Shown piece by piece: positions 34,281-45,655 of a DNA stretch of 64,000 nt. The position numbers and the translations under genes were made by a program. The stretch comes from Micromonospora polyrhachis (lineage in GTDB: Bacteria; Actinomycetota; Actinomycetes; Mycobacteriales; Micromonosporaceae). The notes beneath the pieces are model-generated. The model had not been told where the DNA came from and did not search any database. It saw only the letters and a program-made list of their open reading frames with translations. Each line of letters opens with the position of its first letter. Within the stretch, counting starts at the first letter, position 1. The DNA is taken from contig NZ_JACHJW010000001.1 in the NCBI RefSeq assembly GCF_014203835.1, forward strand, positions 2,046,001-2,110,000. The letters are read 5' to 3'.

Positions 34281-35708
34281 GTGACGATCCCGTACCCGAA
34301 CACCCAACCCGTGCCGGCGATCGCGACGGTCAACCCGCCGTCCGGCGCTTCCCGCCCCCGGCTGACCTTCCTCGGCACCGGCTACCTGGGTGCGACGTAC
34401 GCCATCTGCTTCGCCGAACTCGGCTACGAGGTGATCGGCTTCGACGTCGATGCCGACAAGATCGCCAAGTTGGCCAGTGGCGAGGTCCCCTTCCACGAGC
34501 CTGGCCTCGACGAGCTACTCAGGCGCAACCTGGCCGCTGGCCGGCTGCGGTTCAGCACCGACATCGCCGAGACCGCGGACTTCGGCGACGTCCACTTCAT
34601 CTGTGTCGGCACCCCCCAGCGGGCCGACGGCATGGGGGCGGACCTCTCCTACGTCGAGGCGTCGGTCAGCGGACTCGCCCAGCACCTCACCCGCAAGGCC
34701 CTGATCGTGGGCAAGTCGACCGTCCCGGTCGGCACCGCCGAGTGGGTCGAGCAGTTGGTCGGCAAGTACGCGTCGGCCGACCTCGGGGTCGAGGTGGCCT
34801 GGAGCCCGGAGTTCCTCCAGGAGGGTTTCGCCGTCGAGGACGTGCTGCGCCCCAACCGGATCGTGGTCGGGGTCAAGAGCGAGTGGTCGCACGCGATGCT
34901 CTACAGCGCGCACAAGGGCGTGTTCGACCTGGCCGCGACCGAGGACCGCGAGGTGCCCGTGGTGGTCACCGACTTCGCCACCGCCGAGCTGGTCAAGGTC
35001 GCCGCGAACGCCTTCCTCGCCACCAAGATCTCCTTCATCAACGCGATGGCCGAGGTGTGCGAGGTCGCTGGTGGTGACGTCACCCAGCTGTCCCGCGCCA
35101 TCGGCTACGACCCGCGCATCGGCAACCGTTTCCTCCAGGCCGGCCTCGGCTTCGGCGGGGCCTGCCTGCCCAAGGACATCCGGGCCTTCCAGGCCCGCGC
35201 CCAGGAGCTGGGTGCCGGCGAGGCGCTGCGCTTCCTGCACGAGGTCGACCTGATCAACCTGCGTCGGCGTACCCGGGTGTTGCAGCTCGCCGCCGACCTG
35301 CTCGGTCGCCGCTACGGCCCGGCCGGCCCCGACCTGTCCGGCACCCGGATCGCCGTGCTCGGCGCGACCTTCAAGCCCAACACCGACGACGTACGGGACG
35401 CCCCGGCGCTGGCCGTCGCCGCACTGCTGGTCAAGGCCGGCGCGGACGTGCACATCTTCGACCCGCAGGGGATGGAGAACGCCCGGCGGGCGCTGCCGTC
35501 GGTCACCTACGAGGACACGATGGTCGACGCGGTCTCCGGCGCCGACCTGGTCTGCGTACTCACCGAGTGGGCCGACTTCCGCAACGCCGACCCGGTCGCC
35601 CTGAGCGAACTCGTCGCCGGCCGACGGGTCGTCGACGGCCGCAACTGCCTGGACGCGGCGCTCTGGACCCAGGCCGGCTGGGAATACCGGGGTATGGGTC
35701 GCCCCTGA
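34281..35708 (+). CDS. ugd: UDP-glucose 6-dehydrogenase
   Basis: 475 residues from GTG 34281, with GGAGAA 7 nt upstream. The Rossmann fold FLGTGYLGATYAICFAELG (30-48) binds NAD; the catalytic cysteine is C295 in GFGGACLPKD; SPEFLQEGFAVED and the C-terminal LGATFKPNTDDVRDAP domain complete the UDP-glucose/GDP-mannose dehydrogenase family. It oxidises UDP-glucose to UDP-glucuronate for glycan or uronic-acid synthesis. GDP-mannose dehydrogenase is an alternative, but the length and motifs favour UDP-glucose. A strong terminator follows. Confidence 0.92.
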   Translation: MTIPYPNTQPVPAIATVNPPSGASRPRLTFLGTGYLGATYAICFAELGYEVIGFDVDADKIAKLASGEVPFHEPGLDELLRRNLAAGRLRFSTDIAETADFGDVHFICVGTPQRADGMGADLSYVEASVSGLAQHLTRKALIVGKSTVPVGTAEWVEQLVGKYASADLGVEVAWSPEFLQEGFAVEDVLRPNRIVVGVKSEWSHAMLYSAHKGVFDLAATEDREVPVVVTDFATAELVKVAANAFLATKISFINAMAEVCEVAGGDVTQLSRAIGYDPRIGNRFLQAGLGFGGACLPKDIRAFQARAQELGAGEALRFLHEVDLINLRRRTRVLQLAADLLGRRYGPAGPDLSGTRIAVLGATFKPNTDDVRDAPALAVAALLVKAGADVHIFDPQGMENARRALPSVTYEDTMVDAVSGADLVCVLTEWADFRNADPVALSELVAGRRVVDGRNCLDAALWTQAGWEYRGMGRP

Positions 35709-35724
35709 TCCGCTGACACCTCGG

Positions 35725-35767
35725 CCGGCCGCCGACCCTGCTTCCGGGGTCGGCGGCCGGTCTTTTT
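35725..35767 (+). terminator. Intrinsic terminator after ugd
   Basis: A perfect 14-bp stem, CCGGCCGCCGACCC (35725-35738) with GGGTCGGCGGCCGG (35747-35760), has an 8-nt loop and is followed by TCTTTTT. This is the most classical rho-independent terminator in the window. Confidence 0.9.
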
Positions 35768-35865
35768 CCGATCTCGCCCCGGCGAGGGACTATCGAAGAG
35801 TTGCTTAGTTTCGGCATGCTTCGGGAAGAGTCCATACCGCTGGTTGGCCGGGTCCGGGAGGTGCC

Positions 35866-38800
35866 ATGAGTACGTACCAGTGCTCGTCGTGCGGTCGCGA
35901 GATCACCTCGGCGCCAAAATGTCCACACTGTCACGCCGAGCAGCCCGAGTGGTATGAGGACCTGGGCCGCCTCGAACGCTCCATCGCCGACATGAAGGCT
36001 CGCGAGGCGGCGCTCGGCAACGAGCAGAGGCAGATCGCGGCGCAGATGCAGGCGGCGCTCTTCCAGCGCGACATCCTGACCCACGCCGGCGACGAACGAG
36101 CCCGGCAGGCCACCCGACCGCGCCGGGTGCTGCGCCGCCGGGCCGGGCGACGTCCGCCCACCGCCGAGGGCGGGGTGCGGTCGGTCACCACCCCGGGGGT
36201 ACGCCCGGGCACCGACCCCGGACCCCGACCACGCGTCCCTCGGCAGAACACCGTCCACGCCGGTGGTCGAGACCGTCCACCGCCACCCTTCGTGGCAAAC
36301 GACGAATCGGCCTTCCTCGGACCGGACGCGCCGCAGCCCCGCCCCGAAGCCTCCACCCGCGAGGTGCAGAACATCCTGCTCGGCCTCGGCGCGCTGCTAC
36401 TCGGGGTGGCCGCCGTCGTCTTCGCCGCGATGGCGCTCAGCTCGCTCGACGACTTCAGTCGACTGGGGATCCTGGTCACCGCCACCGCCCTGATGCTCGC
36501 CGCCCCGGTCGCGGTGGCCCGGCGAGGGCTCACCGCCACCGCCGAGACGATCGCCGCGGTCGGCCTGCTCCTGGTGCCGTTGGACGGCTATGCCCTGTGG
36601 ACCGTCGACCAGGTTCGGGACATGGGTGCCTCCGGTCATGTGCTCGCCAGTCTCACCTTCCTGGCCACCGCGTTGATCGCCGGTGGCTACGCGCGGGTGA
36701 CCGGCTTGAACGTGCCCCGCTTCGCCGCTGTGATCGCCGTACAGCCGATCCTGCCCCTGCTGGCCTACAACTGGATCAGCGGTCCGGTCGGCTGGGCCTT
36801 CGTACTGGCCGCGGTCGCCGCGATCGACCTCTACCTCGTCCGGTTGCTTCACACCGAGCGCCGGCCACGCCGGATTCCCGGCGACGACCAGCCAGACCGG
36901 GTAGCCGGTGGGGACCAGCCAGACCGGGTAACCGGTGGGAACCGGCCCGACCGGGCTACTGACGACGACCGGGTCGGCGGGTTTGCTGACGACGATCGGC
37001 CGGAGGCCGCTCGGGTTCCCGGCGGGAACCGACCGGGGCACGCTGACGACGATCGGCCGGAGACCGCCCGGGAGGAGGACGACGCGGTCCTCATCACCGA
37101 GCCCATCGGCCAGGCCCCGCGCAGCGGACCACCGCGAGCCGGAGTCCAGGCGGATCCGGGCGTCTCCCGCTGGCTGATCGACCTGACCGGGGCGCTGCAC
37201 GGTCTCGCCGTGGTCCTGGCCCTCGGCTACGCCATCGCCGCCCTACTCCGCGCCGGCACCGTACCCACCGCCGCCCAGGCCGGTTTCGCCCTGGTACTGG
37301 CCGCCGGGGTGGGGCTCGCCGGGGCGTTGGCCCTCGGCCGGGCGGCGCTGATCGACCTCGCCGCCGGGGTGCTGACCCTCGCCGTCATCGGCGCCGTCGG
37401 TCGAGTGGCGGCAGTCGCCCTACCCGGCCGGGCCCTGCTGGTCATCGCCGCCGCCATCGCCCTCGCTGGGCTCGGCGTACGGGCCCTGCCGGAGATCACC
37501 CGACGCGGACCGCAACTGGCGGCGGCGGTGGCGCTCAGCGTCACGGGTCTCGTCGTCGCTGGCGGAGCCCTACGGGCGGCGCTGGCCCCGATCCGGGCCG
37601 CCCTGCCGGCCTGGGACGCCGACCTCGTCTTCTACGCCGACAAGCTCGCCGCCGCAGTCGGTCCGGCCGGCTGGCAGCTCGCCACCACCGCCTTCCTGCT
37701 GACCATCGCTGCGGTGCTCGCCCTCCCGTCGGAGATCCGGCACGAGTTCGCGGTCATCGGGGCGGCCCTCACCGCGCTCGCCATCCCCGCCTCCTTCGGG
37801 CTCGCCTGGAGCGTCGCACCATGGCCGCCGGTCCTGGCCGCCGTCGGGATCGGGGTGCTCGGTCTGTCGGCCCGGACCGACCGAGCCGCGCTCACCCATG
37901 CCGTCGCCGCTGCCCTGGTCGGGCTCGCCGGGGCCGGCGCGGCGCTGGCTCGCCCCGGCCTCACCGCGGCGGTCCTGTTCACCCTGGCCGCCGCCGGAAT
38001 ACTCATCTCGTTGCTGCCGATGATCCGCAACGCACCGGAGCAGGCCGGGCTGATCGCGGCCTGGGCAGCCGGCGGGGCGGCGTTCGCCCTGCCCGGGGCG
38101 GTCGCCGCGTTCGTGGCGGCGACCATGCCGGCCGAATCCACGCCCACCGTCACCTCCCTACAGGACGCCACCGCTCCGGTCCTGGCCGCCAGCTTCCTGG
38201 CGGTCTGCGCGACCCTGGGCTTCGCCGCGCTCGCCCAGGTCTCACATCGACAGATCAGCCTGCCGCTGGCCCTGGGCACCGGCTTCGGCGCTCTGACGGT
38301 GACCGCCGCCGCCTTCGGCGCGCCCGGAGCCACCATCACCGACGCCTGGGTGGGAGCACTGCTACTGGTCGCGGCGGTGCTGCTCTTCCTCGCCCCCTCC
38401 ATCGATGCCGGCCGGCGGGCCGACCGGCTGCTCGACGGCTCCGACTTCGCTGCCGCGGCGGCGACCGCCGGCCTGGTCGGGACGCTCGCCCGGATCGCGA
38501 CGATCCTGGCACCCGGTTCCGAACTGGTCGCCGCGGCCCTGATCGTCCTGGTGGTCGCCGCCGGGGTACGGGCGATGCCGGTCGAATGGCGGCGTGGCCC
38601 CATCCTCGGCCTGTCGATCAGCGGTGGTGTCATCGCCCTGATCGCCGCCTACACGGCGCTACCCGACGGAATCCGGGCGCTGACCGCACCGGGCCGGCTG
38701 TGGGAGGCGGACCTCGGTAACTGGCCCACCGGCAGCCCGGACGCGACCGCGTGGCAGGTGCCCCTGGCGCTGCTCCTGCTCTCCGCCGCCGCCGCGATCG

Positions 38801-40974
38801 TGCTCCCCCGACCGTGGAAGTACGACATCGCCGTGGTCGGGGTGGGACTCGCCACCATCGGCGCGCCGGCCGCCCTCGGCCTGCCCTGGTGGTCGCCGAT
38901 CGTCCTCGGTATCGCGGTCGCCACCGGGTACGGACTCGCCGCCGTCGCGGCCGTCGATCCCCGGGCCGGCCTGGCCCGAGCCGCAGGCGCGGTCGCCATC
39001 GCGCTGCACGCGATCGGGGTCAGCCTGGTCCGGCCCGGTACGACCGCCGCCGCGCTCGGCACCATAGCGCTGGTCGGTGTCGTCGTCGCGGGGGTCGCCC
39101 GGTCACTGGCCGGACCGCCAGACCGGATCGACGACGAGGAGGTGCCCGCCCACCTGGCCCAGATCGGCGGGGCAGCCACCGCCGGGGCACTCCTGGCCCT
39201 ACCGGGCGCGGTCGCCGCGCTGGCCGCCACCCTCGGCTGGCCCGCCGGCACCGTGGTCACCAGTGGACTCGCCGGATCGAGCCTGGGCCTCGCCGTACTG
39301 GCCCTGGTCCGTCGACAGGTGCCGCAGTTCCTGCCGTACGCCACCTTCGGCATCGCCGTCGGAGCGACCATCACCGCCATCGCCTCACTCCCCGCCGGTC
39401 TGCCCACCGGGGTGTACGCCGCAGCGGCGGCCCTGCTGGGGGTGCTCGCCGAACTGATCCGGTCCACCACGACCCCGCCGGCCGTAACCCATCGGTCGAG
39501 CCGCCGCTGGTCGGTGCTGCTCGACGAGGCGATGCGCCGGATGCCCCGCCGGTCGGCCCGTGGCCAGTGGTCGGTGAGCCCGGCCGCCGGTGCGCTGGCC
39601 GCCGCCGTGGTGCCGATCGCCCTCGCCGTCCTCGCCATCGCGCCGACGCTGGTCGCCGCGTTGTTCGATCCGTACCGGACACTCAGCCGAATCTGGCAGG
39701 GACCGTCGCCACAGCTGCTCGACCCACCGGCTGACGCGGTGGACGGCACCAACGTGCTGGCCGCGCTGCTGCTCACCATCACGGCGGCGCTCGCCGCCGT
39801 GGGGCTGGCCGGGGGCCGACCGGCCCGGGCCGTACCGGTGGTCCTGCCCGGCGCCGCGATCACCCTGCTGATCGCCCCGATCGCGCTGGGTTTCGGCTGG
39901 CCGAGCAGCACCATGGCGGCGCTCGCCGTCTTCACGATCGCGATGCTCGGGCTGGCGCTCACCCCGCCCCCACCGCCCGCCGAGCGGGCCCGCTCGCTCC
40001 GCGTCGCCCGCGTGCTGGTCTTCGCCATCGGACTGGCCGCCGGTGGTGCGGGGCTCGCCGGTGCCCTGGCCGCCCGCAATCTCACTCTCTTCACCCTCGG
40101 CGCTGCGGTGGGCGTCGGCGCGGTGGCCGCGCTGGCCGGCCGTACCCAATCCGCCCGGATCCTCGGCTGGCTCTTCGCCGCCATCATGGCGCAGCTCTTC
40201 GTGCTCACCGCCGGGCTGGTCGCCGGCCTGGCCCCGGTCTGGTCCGCGTTCGGCGTACTGGCGGTCGGGGCGGCGCTGCTGGTGGCCGCCGCGACCCTGC
40301 CCCGACTCCGGCACCCGGCGGCGACCCGCGAGGCGGCGACCGTGGAATGGAGCGGGTACGCTGCCGCGCTGATCGCCGGGGCGCTGGCCTTCGACTCTCC
40401 CCGGCACATCGCCGCGCTGCTGGCCGCCTGGGGCGCGGTGCTCGGCATCTCGGCGACCCGGCCCGGCCGTCGGGTCGTGGAGCGGCGGATCCTGTTCTGG
40501 GCCGCCGTCGGGTGCGAGATCACCGCCTGGTGGCTGCTGATGACCGTCTCCGACGTCGCCCTGCCGGAGGCCTACACCCTGCCGTTCGCAGCCCTCGCCC
40601 TGCTCGTCGGGGTGCTGGAACTGCGCCACCGGGCTGATCTGAGCAGTTGGGTGGCGTACGGCCCGGCGCTGGTCGCGGCGTTCGTACCCACCCTGGTCAT
40701 CGTGCTCAGCACCAGCACCAGCACGCTGCGTCAGGTGCTGCTCCTGCTCGGTGCGGTGGCCACATTGATCTTCGGCTCGATGCGCCGCCAGCAGGCACCG
40801 GTGGTGGTCGGCGCGACGGTCACCGCGATCGCCGCGCTGCACGCCCTCGCCACGGTCGGTCCGTGGCTGGTGCTGATCCCGGTCGGCGTCGTGCTGCTGG
40901 TGCTGGGGGCGAGCAACGAGCGGCGACGGCGTACCCAGGAACGCCTCCGGGGCGCGCTGCGCGGCATGCGTTGA
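35866..40974 (+). CDS. Giant polytopic membrane protein with N-terminal zinc ribbon (SCO7613-type)
   Basis: 1702 residues. The N-terminus is a zinc ribbon (C6, C9, C19, C22), then a coiled-coil-like segment (about 30-65) and a Pro/Arg-rich linker to about 165. From there to the end lie more than 40 Ala/Leu/Val-rich hydrophobic segments, interrupted by a hydrophilic loop (about 325-425) that contains a 27-bp repeat. This matches actinobacterial membrane proteins annotated with the SCO7613 C-terminal domain; the function is unknown. ATG 35866 is preceded by GGGAGG. Very high GC and Ala content are typical of such proteins. Confidence 0.8.
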   Translation: MSTYQCSSCGREITSAPKCPHCHAEQPEWYEDLGRLERSIADMKAREAALGNEQRQIAAQMQAALFQRDILTHAGDERARQATRPRRVLRRRAGRRPPTAEGGVRSVTTPGVRPGTDPGPRPRVPRQNTVHAGGRDRPPPPFVANDESAFLGPDAPQPRPEASTREVQNILLGLGALLLGVAAVVFAAMALSSLDDFSRLGILVTATALMLAAPVAVARRGLTATAETIAAVGLLLVPLDGYALWTVDQVRDMGASGHVLASLTFLATALIAGGYARVTGLNVPRFAAVIAVQPILPLLAYNWISGPVGWAFVLAAVAAIDLYLVRLLHTERRPRRIPGDDQPDRVAGGDQPDRVTGGNRPDRATDDDRVGGFADDDRPEAARVPGGNRPGHADDDRPETAREEDDAVLITEPIGQAPRSGPPRAGVQADPGVSRWLIDLTGALHGLAVVLALGYAIAALLRAGTVPTAAQAGFALVLAAGVGLAGALALGRAALIDLAAGVLTLAVIGAVGRVAAVALPGRALLVIAAAIALAGLGVRALPEITRRGPQLAAAVALSVTGLVVAGGALRAALAPIRAALPAWDADLVFYADKLAAAVGPAGWQLATTAFLLTIAAVLALPSEIRHEFAVIGAALTALAIPASFGLAWSVAPWPPVLAAVGIGVLGLSARTDRAALTHAVAAALVGLAGAGAALARPGLTAAVLFTLAAAGILISLLPMIRNAPEQAGLIAAWAAGGAAFALPGAVAAFVAATMPAESTPTVTSLQDATAPVLAASFLAVCATLGFAALAQVSHRQISLPLALGTGFGALTVTAAAFGAPGATITDAWVGALLLVAAVLLFLAPSIDAGRRADRLLDGSDFAAAAATAGLVGTLARIATILAPGSELVAAALIVLVVAAGVRAMPVEWRRGPILGLSISGGVIALIAAYTALPDGIRALTAPGRLWEADLGNWPTGSPDATAWQVPLALLLLSAAAAIVLPRPWKYDIAVVGVGLATIGAPAALGLPWWSPIVLGIAVATGYGLAAVAAVDPRAGLARAAGAVAIALHAIGVSLVRPGTTAAALGTIALVGVVVAGVARSLAGPPDRIDDEEVPAHLAQIGGAATAGALLALPGAVAALAATLGWPAGTVVTSGLAGSSLGLAVLALVRRQVPQFLPYATFGIAVGATITAIASLPAGLPTGVYAAAAALLGVLAELIRSTTTPPAVTHRSSRRWSVLLDEAMRRMPRRSARGQWSVSPAAGALAAAVVPIALAVLAIAPTLVAALFDPYRTLSRIWQGPSPQLLDPPADAVDGTNVLAALLLTITAALAAVGLAGGRPARAVPVVLPGAAITLLIAPIALGFGWPSSTMAALAVFTIAMLGLALTPPPPPAERARSLRVARVLVFAIGLAAGGAGLAGALAARNLTLFTLGAAVGVGAVAALAGRTQSARILGWLFAAIMAQLFVLTAGLVAGLAPVWSAFGVLAVGAALLVAAATLPRLRHPAATREAATVEWSGYAAALIAGALAFDSPRHIAALLAAWGAVLGISATRPGRRVVERRILFWAAVGCEITAWWLLMTVSDVALPEAYTLPFAALALLVGVLELRHRADLSSWVAYGPALVAAFVPTLVIVLSTSTSTLRQVLLLLGAVATLIFGSMRRQQAPVVVGATVTAIAALHALATVGPWLVLIPVGVVLLVLGASNERRRRTQERLRGALRGMR
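36886..36966 (+). repeat. In-frame 27-bp repeat in the giant membrane protein gene
   Basis: Three copies starting at 36886, 36913 and 36940 encode DQPDRVAGG, DQPDRVTGG and NRPDRATDD. They lie in a cytoplasmic-type loop, and related DDDRPE units follow. Confidence 0.85.
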
Positions 40975-41070
40975 CGGCCGGTCGTGAGCCGCGCGGCTCC
41001 CCGCAAGACCGGACCGCGCGGCTCGGGCCGAGTCCCGCCGCGCGGCTCGGCTTGAGCCCTGCCGCACGGC

Positions 41071-41151
41071 TCAGGCCAGCGAGGCGCGGAGGGCGGCTCA
41101 GGCCAGCGAGGCCCGCCGCGCGGCTCAGGTCAGTGAGGCGCGGAGGGCGGC
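41071..41151 (-). repeat. 27-bp tandem repeat, three copies, copying the purE stop codon
   Basis: Read on the minus strand, units at 41151-41125, 41124-41098 and 41097-41071 each end in TGA (first copy GCCTCACTGACCTGA, the others GCCTCGCTGGCCTGA). The first is the real purE terminus (AALRASLT then stop); the next two repeat it in frame. More degenerate copies of GGCTC-rich units continue to about 41030. Confidence 0.85.
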
Positions 41152-41616
41152 GTCCTTCTCGGCGACCAACGTCTCCAGATCCGCCTGGAACGCCGTCATT
41201 CGGGCACGCAGGGCGTCATCACTGGCGGCCAGGATGCGGACGGCCAGCAGGCCAGCGTTGCGGGCACCGCCGATCGACACGGTGGCCACCGGCACCCCGG
41301 CCGGCATCTGCACGATCGACAGCAGCGAGTCCATCCCGTCCAGGTACTTCAGCGGCACCGGCACCCCGATCACCGGCAACGGGGTGACCGACGCGACCAT
41401 GCCGGGCAGATGTGCCGCCCCGCCGGCACCGGCGATGATCACCCGGATCCCCCGGTCGGCTGCCGCCCGGCCGTACTCGATCATCTTGACCGGGGTACGG
41501 TGCGCCGACACGACGCCCACCTCGTAGTCGACGCCGAACTCGTCGAGCGCCTCGGCGGCCCCCTTCATGGTGGCCCAGTCCGAGTCACTACCCATGATCA
41601 CGCCGACCAGGCTCAC
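41125..41616 (-). CDS. purE: 5-(carboxyamino)imidazole ribonucleotide mutase
   Basis: 163 residues from a GTG overlapping the purK stop (GTGA). [21 protein letters not shown] and [15 protein letters not shown] form the substrate and phosphate sites; [16 protein letters not shown] and [20 protein letters not shown] are conserved. It rearranges N5-CAIR to CAIR in purine synthesis, working with PurK just upstream. The final codons lie in a 27-bp tandem duplication. Confidence 0.96.
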   Translation of the reverse strand: MSLVGVIMGSDSDWATMKGAAEALDEFGVDYEVGVVSAHRTPVKMIEYGRAAADRGIRVIIAGAGGAAHLPGMVASVTPLPVIGVPVPLKYLDGMDSLLSIVQMPAGVPVATVSIGGARNAGLLAVRILAASDDALRARMTAFQADLETLVAEKDAALRASLT

Positions 41617-42779
41617 TTGCCCTCCCGCAGCCATCGTGCGGCGCGTGCGGCACGCGCCCGTACGTCTTCCATGTCGTCGCCGAGCACCGTGACGTGCCCG
41701 ATCTTCCGCCCGGGGCGGACCTGCTTGCCGTAGAGGTGCACCTTGGCCCCGGGATCGGCGGCGAAGAGATGATGCAGCCGCTCGTCGATCGACATCCCGC
41801 CGTCCGGACCACCGAGCACATTGGCCATCACCACGGCCGGCGCGGTCAACGTGGTCTCCCCCATCGGATAGTCGAGCACCGCCCGCAGATGCTGCTCGAA
41901 CTGCGAGGTCCGGGCCCCCTCGATGGTCCAGTGCCCGGAGTTGTGCGGCCGCATGGCCAACTCGTTGACCACCAGCCCCGACTCGCCGACACCGTCGACC
42001 TCGAAGAGTTCGACGGCGAGCATGCCGACCACGCCGAGCGCGTTGGCGATGTCGATGGCGAGCTGCTGGGCCCGCAGGGCCAGCGCCTCGGGCAGTGCCG
42101 GGGCCGGCGCGAGCACCTCGACGCAGATGCCCTCGCGCTGCACGGTCTCCACCACCGGGTACGCCGCCACCTGTCCGAACGGCGAGCGGGCCACCTGCAC
42201 GGCCAACTCCCGGCGCAGCGCCACCCGTTCCTCGACGATCAGCGGAGTGCCGGCCTCGATCAGCCGGGCGGTCTGCTCGGTCGCCTCCTGGGCGTCGGAG
42301 ACCAGCCACACCCCCCGGCCGTCGTAGCCGCCCCGGGCCGCCTTGAGCACCACCGGCCAGCCGACCCGGTCGCCGAACTCGACCACGTCCTCGGGCAGGT
42401 TGACCGGCTGCCAGGCGGGCATCGGTGCCAGCGTCGACAGCCGTTCCCGCATGGCCCGCTTGTCCTGGGCGTAGATCAACGCGTCCACCCCCGGATGGAC
42501 CGGTACGCCCTCGGCCGCCAGCGCCCGAATGTGCTCGGTGGGCACGTGCTCGTGGTCGAAGGTGACCACGTCACACCCCTTGGCGAAGGTACGAAGGGCG
42601 GCGAGGTCGGTGTGGTCCCCGTACCGGACGTCGGCGGCAACCAGCGCGGCACCATCCTCCGGGGTGAGCGCGAGGACACGCAGGGACTGGCCGAGGGCGA
42701 TCGCGGCCTGGTGGGTCATCCGGGCCAGCTGGCCACCGCCCACCATGCCGACTACGGGAAGACCGGTACGAGGATCCAT
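41613..42779 (-). CDS. purK: 5-(carboxyamino)imidazole ribonucleotide synthase
   Basis: 388 residues. An ATP-grasp enzyme: [18 protein letters not shown] at the N-terminus, [19 protein letters not shown] for [22 protein letters not shown], and [18 protein letters not shown] at the metal/product site. It carboxylates AIR with bicarbonate and ATP to N5-CAIR. It is coupled to purE. TACGCT lies 10 nt upstream of the ATG on the minus strand and may be the -10. It is divergent from pdxH across 56 bp. Confidence 0.96.
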   Translation of the reverse strand: MDPRTGLPVVGMVGGGQLARMTHQAAIALGQSLRVLALTPEDGAALVAADVRYGDHTDLAALRTFAKGCDVVTFDHEHVPTEHIRALAAEGVPVHPGVDALIYAQDKRAMRERLSTLAPMPAWQPVNLPEDVVEFGDRVGWPVVLKAARGGYDGRGVWLVSDAQEATEQTARLIEAGTPLIVEERVALRRELAVQVARSPFGQVAAYPVVETVQREGICVEVLAPAPALPEALALRAQQLAIDIANALGVVGMLAVELFEVDGVGESGLVVNELAMRPHNSGHWTIEGARTSQFEQHLRAVLDYPMGETTLTAPAVVMANVLGGPDGGMSIDERLHHLFAADPGAKVHLYGKQVRPGRKIGHVTVLGDDMEDVRARAARAARWLREGK

Positions 42780-42835
42780 AACGGCGATCAGCGTAGCGTC
42801 GACCGGGCAACCGCCCCCAATCGCTGGCCCAGAAA

Positions 42836-43501
42836 GTGAGCATCCCCGTGCGCGACCTTCTCCGTGGTCTGCCCGTACTGGCCCATCCGATGCCAGAGTT
42901 CGACGTCGAGGGTGCCCCGCCGGAGCCGACGGAGCTCTTCGTCGGCTGGTTGACCGAGGCCGTCGCCGCCGGGGTGACCGAGCCGCACGCCATGACCCTC
43001 TCGACCGTGGACGCCGACGGGCAGCCCGACGCGCGGGTGCTGATCCTCAAGGACCTGGACGCCGAGGGCAACTTCGCCTACGCGACCACCTCGACCAGCG
43101 TCAAGGGCCGGCACGTCGCCGCGAATCCCCGGGTGGCGCTCAGCTTCCACTGGCGGGAGCAGGGCCGGCAGATCCGGGTACGCGGCATCGCCCGGCCCGC
43201 CGACCCCACCGTCTCCCGGCAGGACTTCCTGGCCCGGCCGGAGGGCTCCCGGATCGCGAGCCTGGTCGGCCGGCAGAGCGAGGTGCTGACCGATCGGACA
43301 GAGCTGACCGAGGCGCTGGCAGCGGCCCGGGCCAGGATCGCCGCCGACCCGACCGTGGCCCCCGACACCCACGTGGTGTACGTCGTACGCCCCGACTCCG
43401 TCGAGTTCTGGCAGGCCGATCGGCAGCGCGAGCACATTCGGTTGCGCTACCGGCGGGCCGGCGACACCGGCGACTGGGTCCGGGAACTGCTCTGGCCCTA
43501 A
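42836..43501 (+). CDS. pdxH: Pyridoxamine 5'-phosphate oxidase
   Basis: 221 residues from GTG 42836. PHAMTLSTVDADGQPDARVLILKDLD (FMN site, described by its ARVLILK core), SVKGRHVAANPRVALSFHW and the C-terminal dimerisation segment EFWQADRQREHIRLRYRR match PdxH. It oxidises PNP and PMP to pyridoxal phosphate with FMN and oxygen. Two other genes in this window (metB and ilvA) encode PLP enzymes, but I see no operon link. The related F420-binding oxidases lack this C-terminal segment. Confidence 0.9.
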   Translation: MSIPVRDLLRGLPVLAHPMPEFDVEGAPPEPTELFVGWLTEAVAAGVTEPHAMTLSTVDADGQPDARVLILKDLDAEGNFAYATTSTSVKGRHVAANPRVALSFHWREQGRQIRVRGIARPADPTVSRQDFLARPEGSRIASLVGRQSEVLTDRTELTEALAAARARIAADPTVAPDTHVVYVVRPDSVEFWQADRQREHIRLRYRRAGDTGDWVRELLWP

Positions 43502-43526
43502 CATCCGACTAGCACGCGGCCGCCCG

Positions 43527-43539
43527 GCACTAGCCGGCA

Positions 43540-43546
<7 letters not shown>
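43527..43546 (-). repeat. 10-bp direct duplication across the yyaL stop codon
   Basis: CGGCTAGTGC occurs twice in tandem on the minus strand. The first copy holds the TAG stop of the thioredoxin-domain gene (43540-43542) and the second repeats it out of frame. Confidence 0.7.
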
Positions 43547-45579
<2,033 letters not shown>

Positions 45580-45585
45580 CTGACG

Positions 45586-45591
45586 ACCATA
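45586..45591 (-). promoter_or_regulatory. Probable -10 element of leaderless yyaL-type gene
   Basis: On the minus strand TATGGT is followed by 6 nt and the GTG at 45579, without a Shine-Dalgarno. Confidence 0.45.
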
Positions 45592-45655
45592 TCCAGCCCG
45601 GGGGCCGCCCCGCGCGGGGTCCGCCCCGGCCGATGCGATCGCGCTGCCCGGAGGG

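Noticed and set aside
34064-35077. 337-codon plus-strand ORF overlapping ugd
   Set aside because: It is a shifted shadow of ugd with Arg-rich sequence and no similarity to known proteins.
40975-41070. Small gene between the giant membrane protein and purE
   Set aside because: The sequence is made of degenerate GGCTC-rich repeat units and a GAGCCGCGCGGCTC palindrome; frames through it give low-complexity products.
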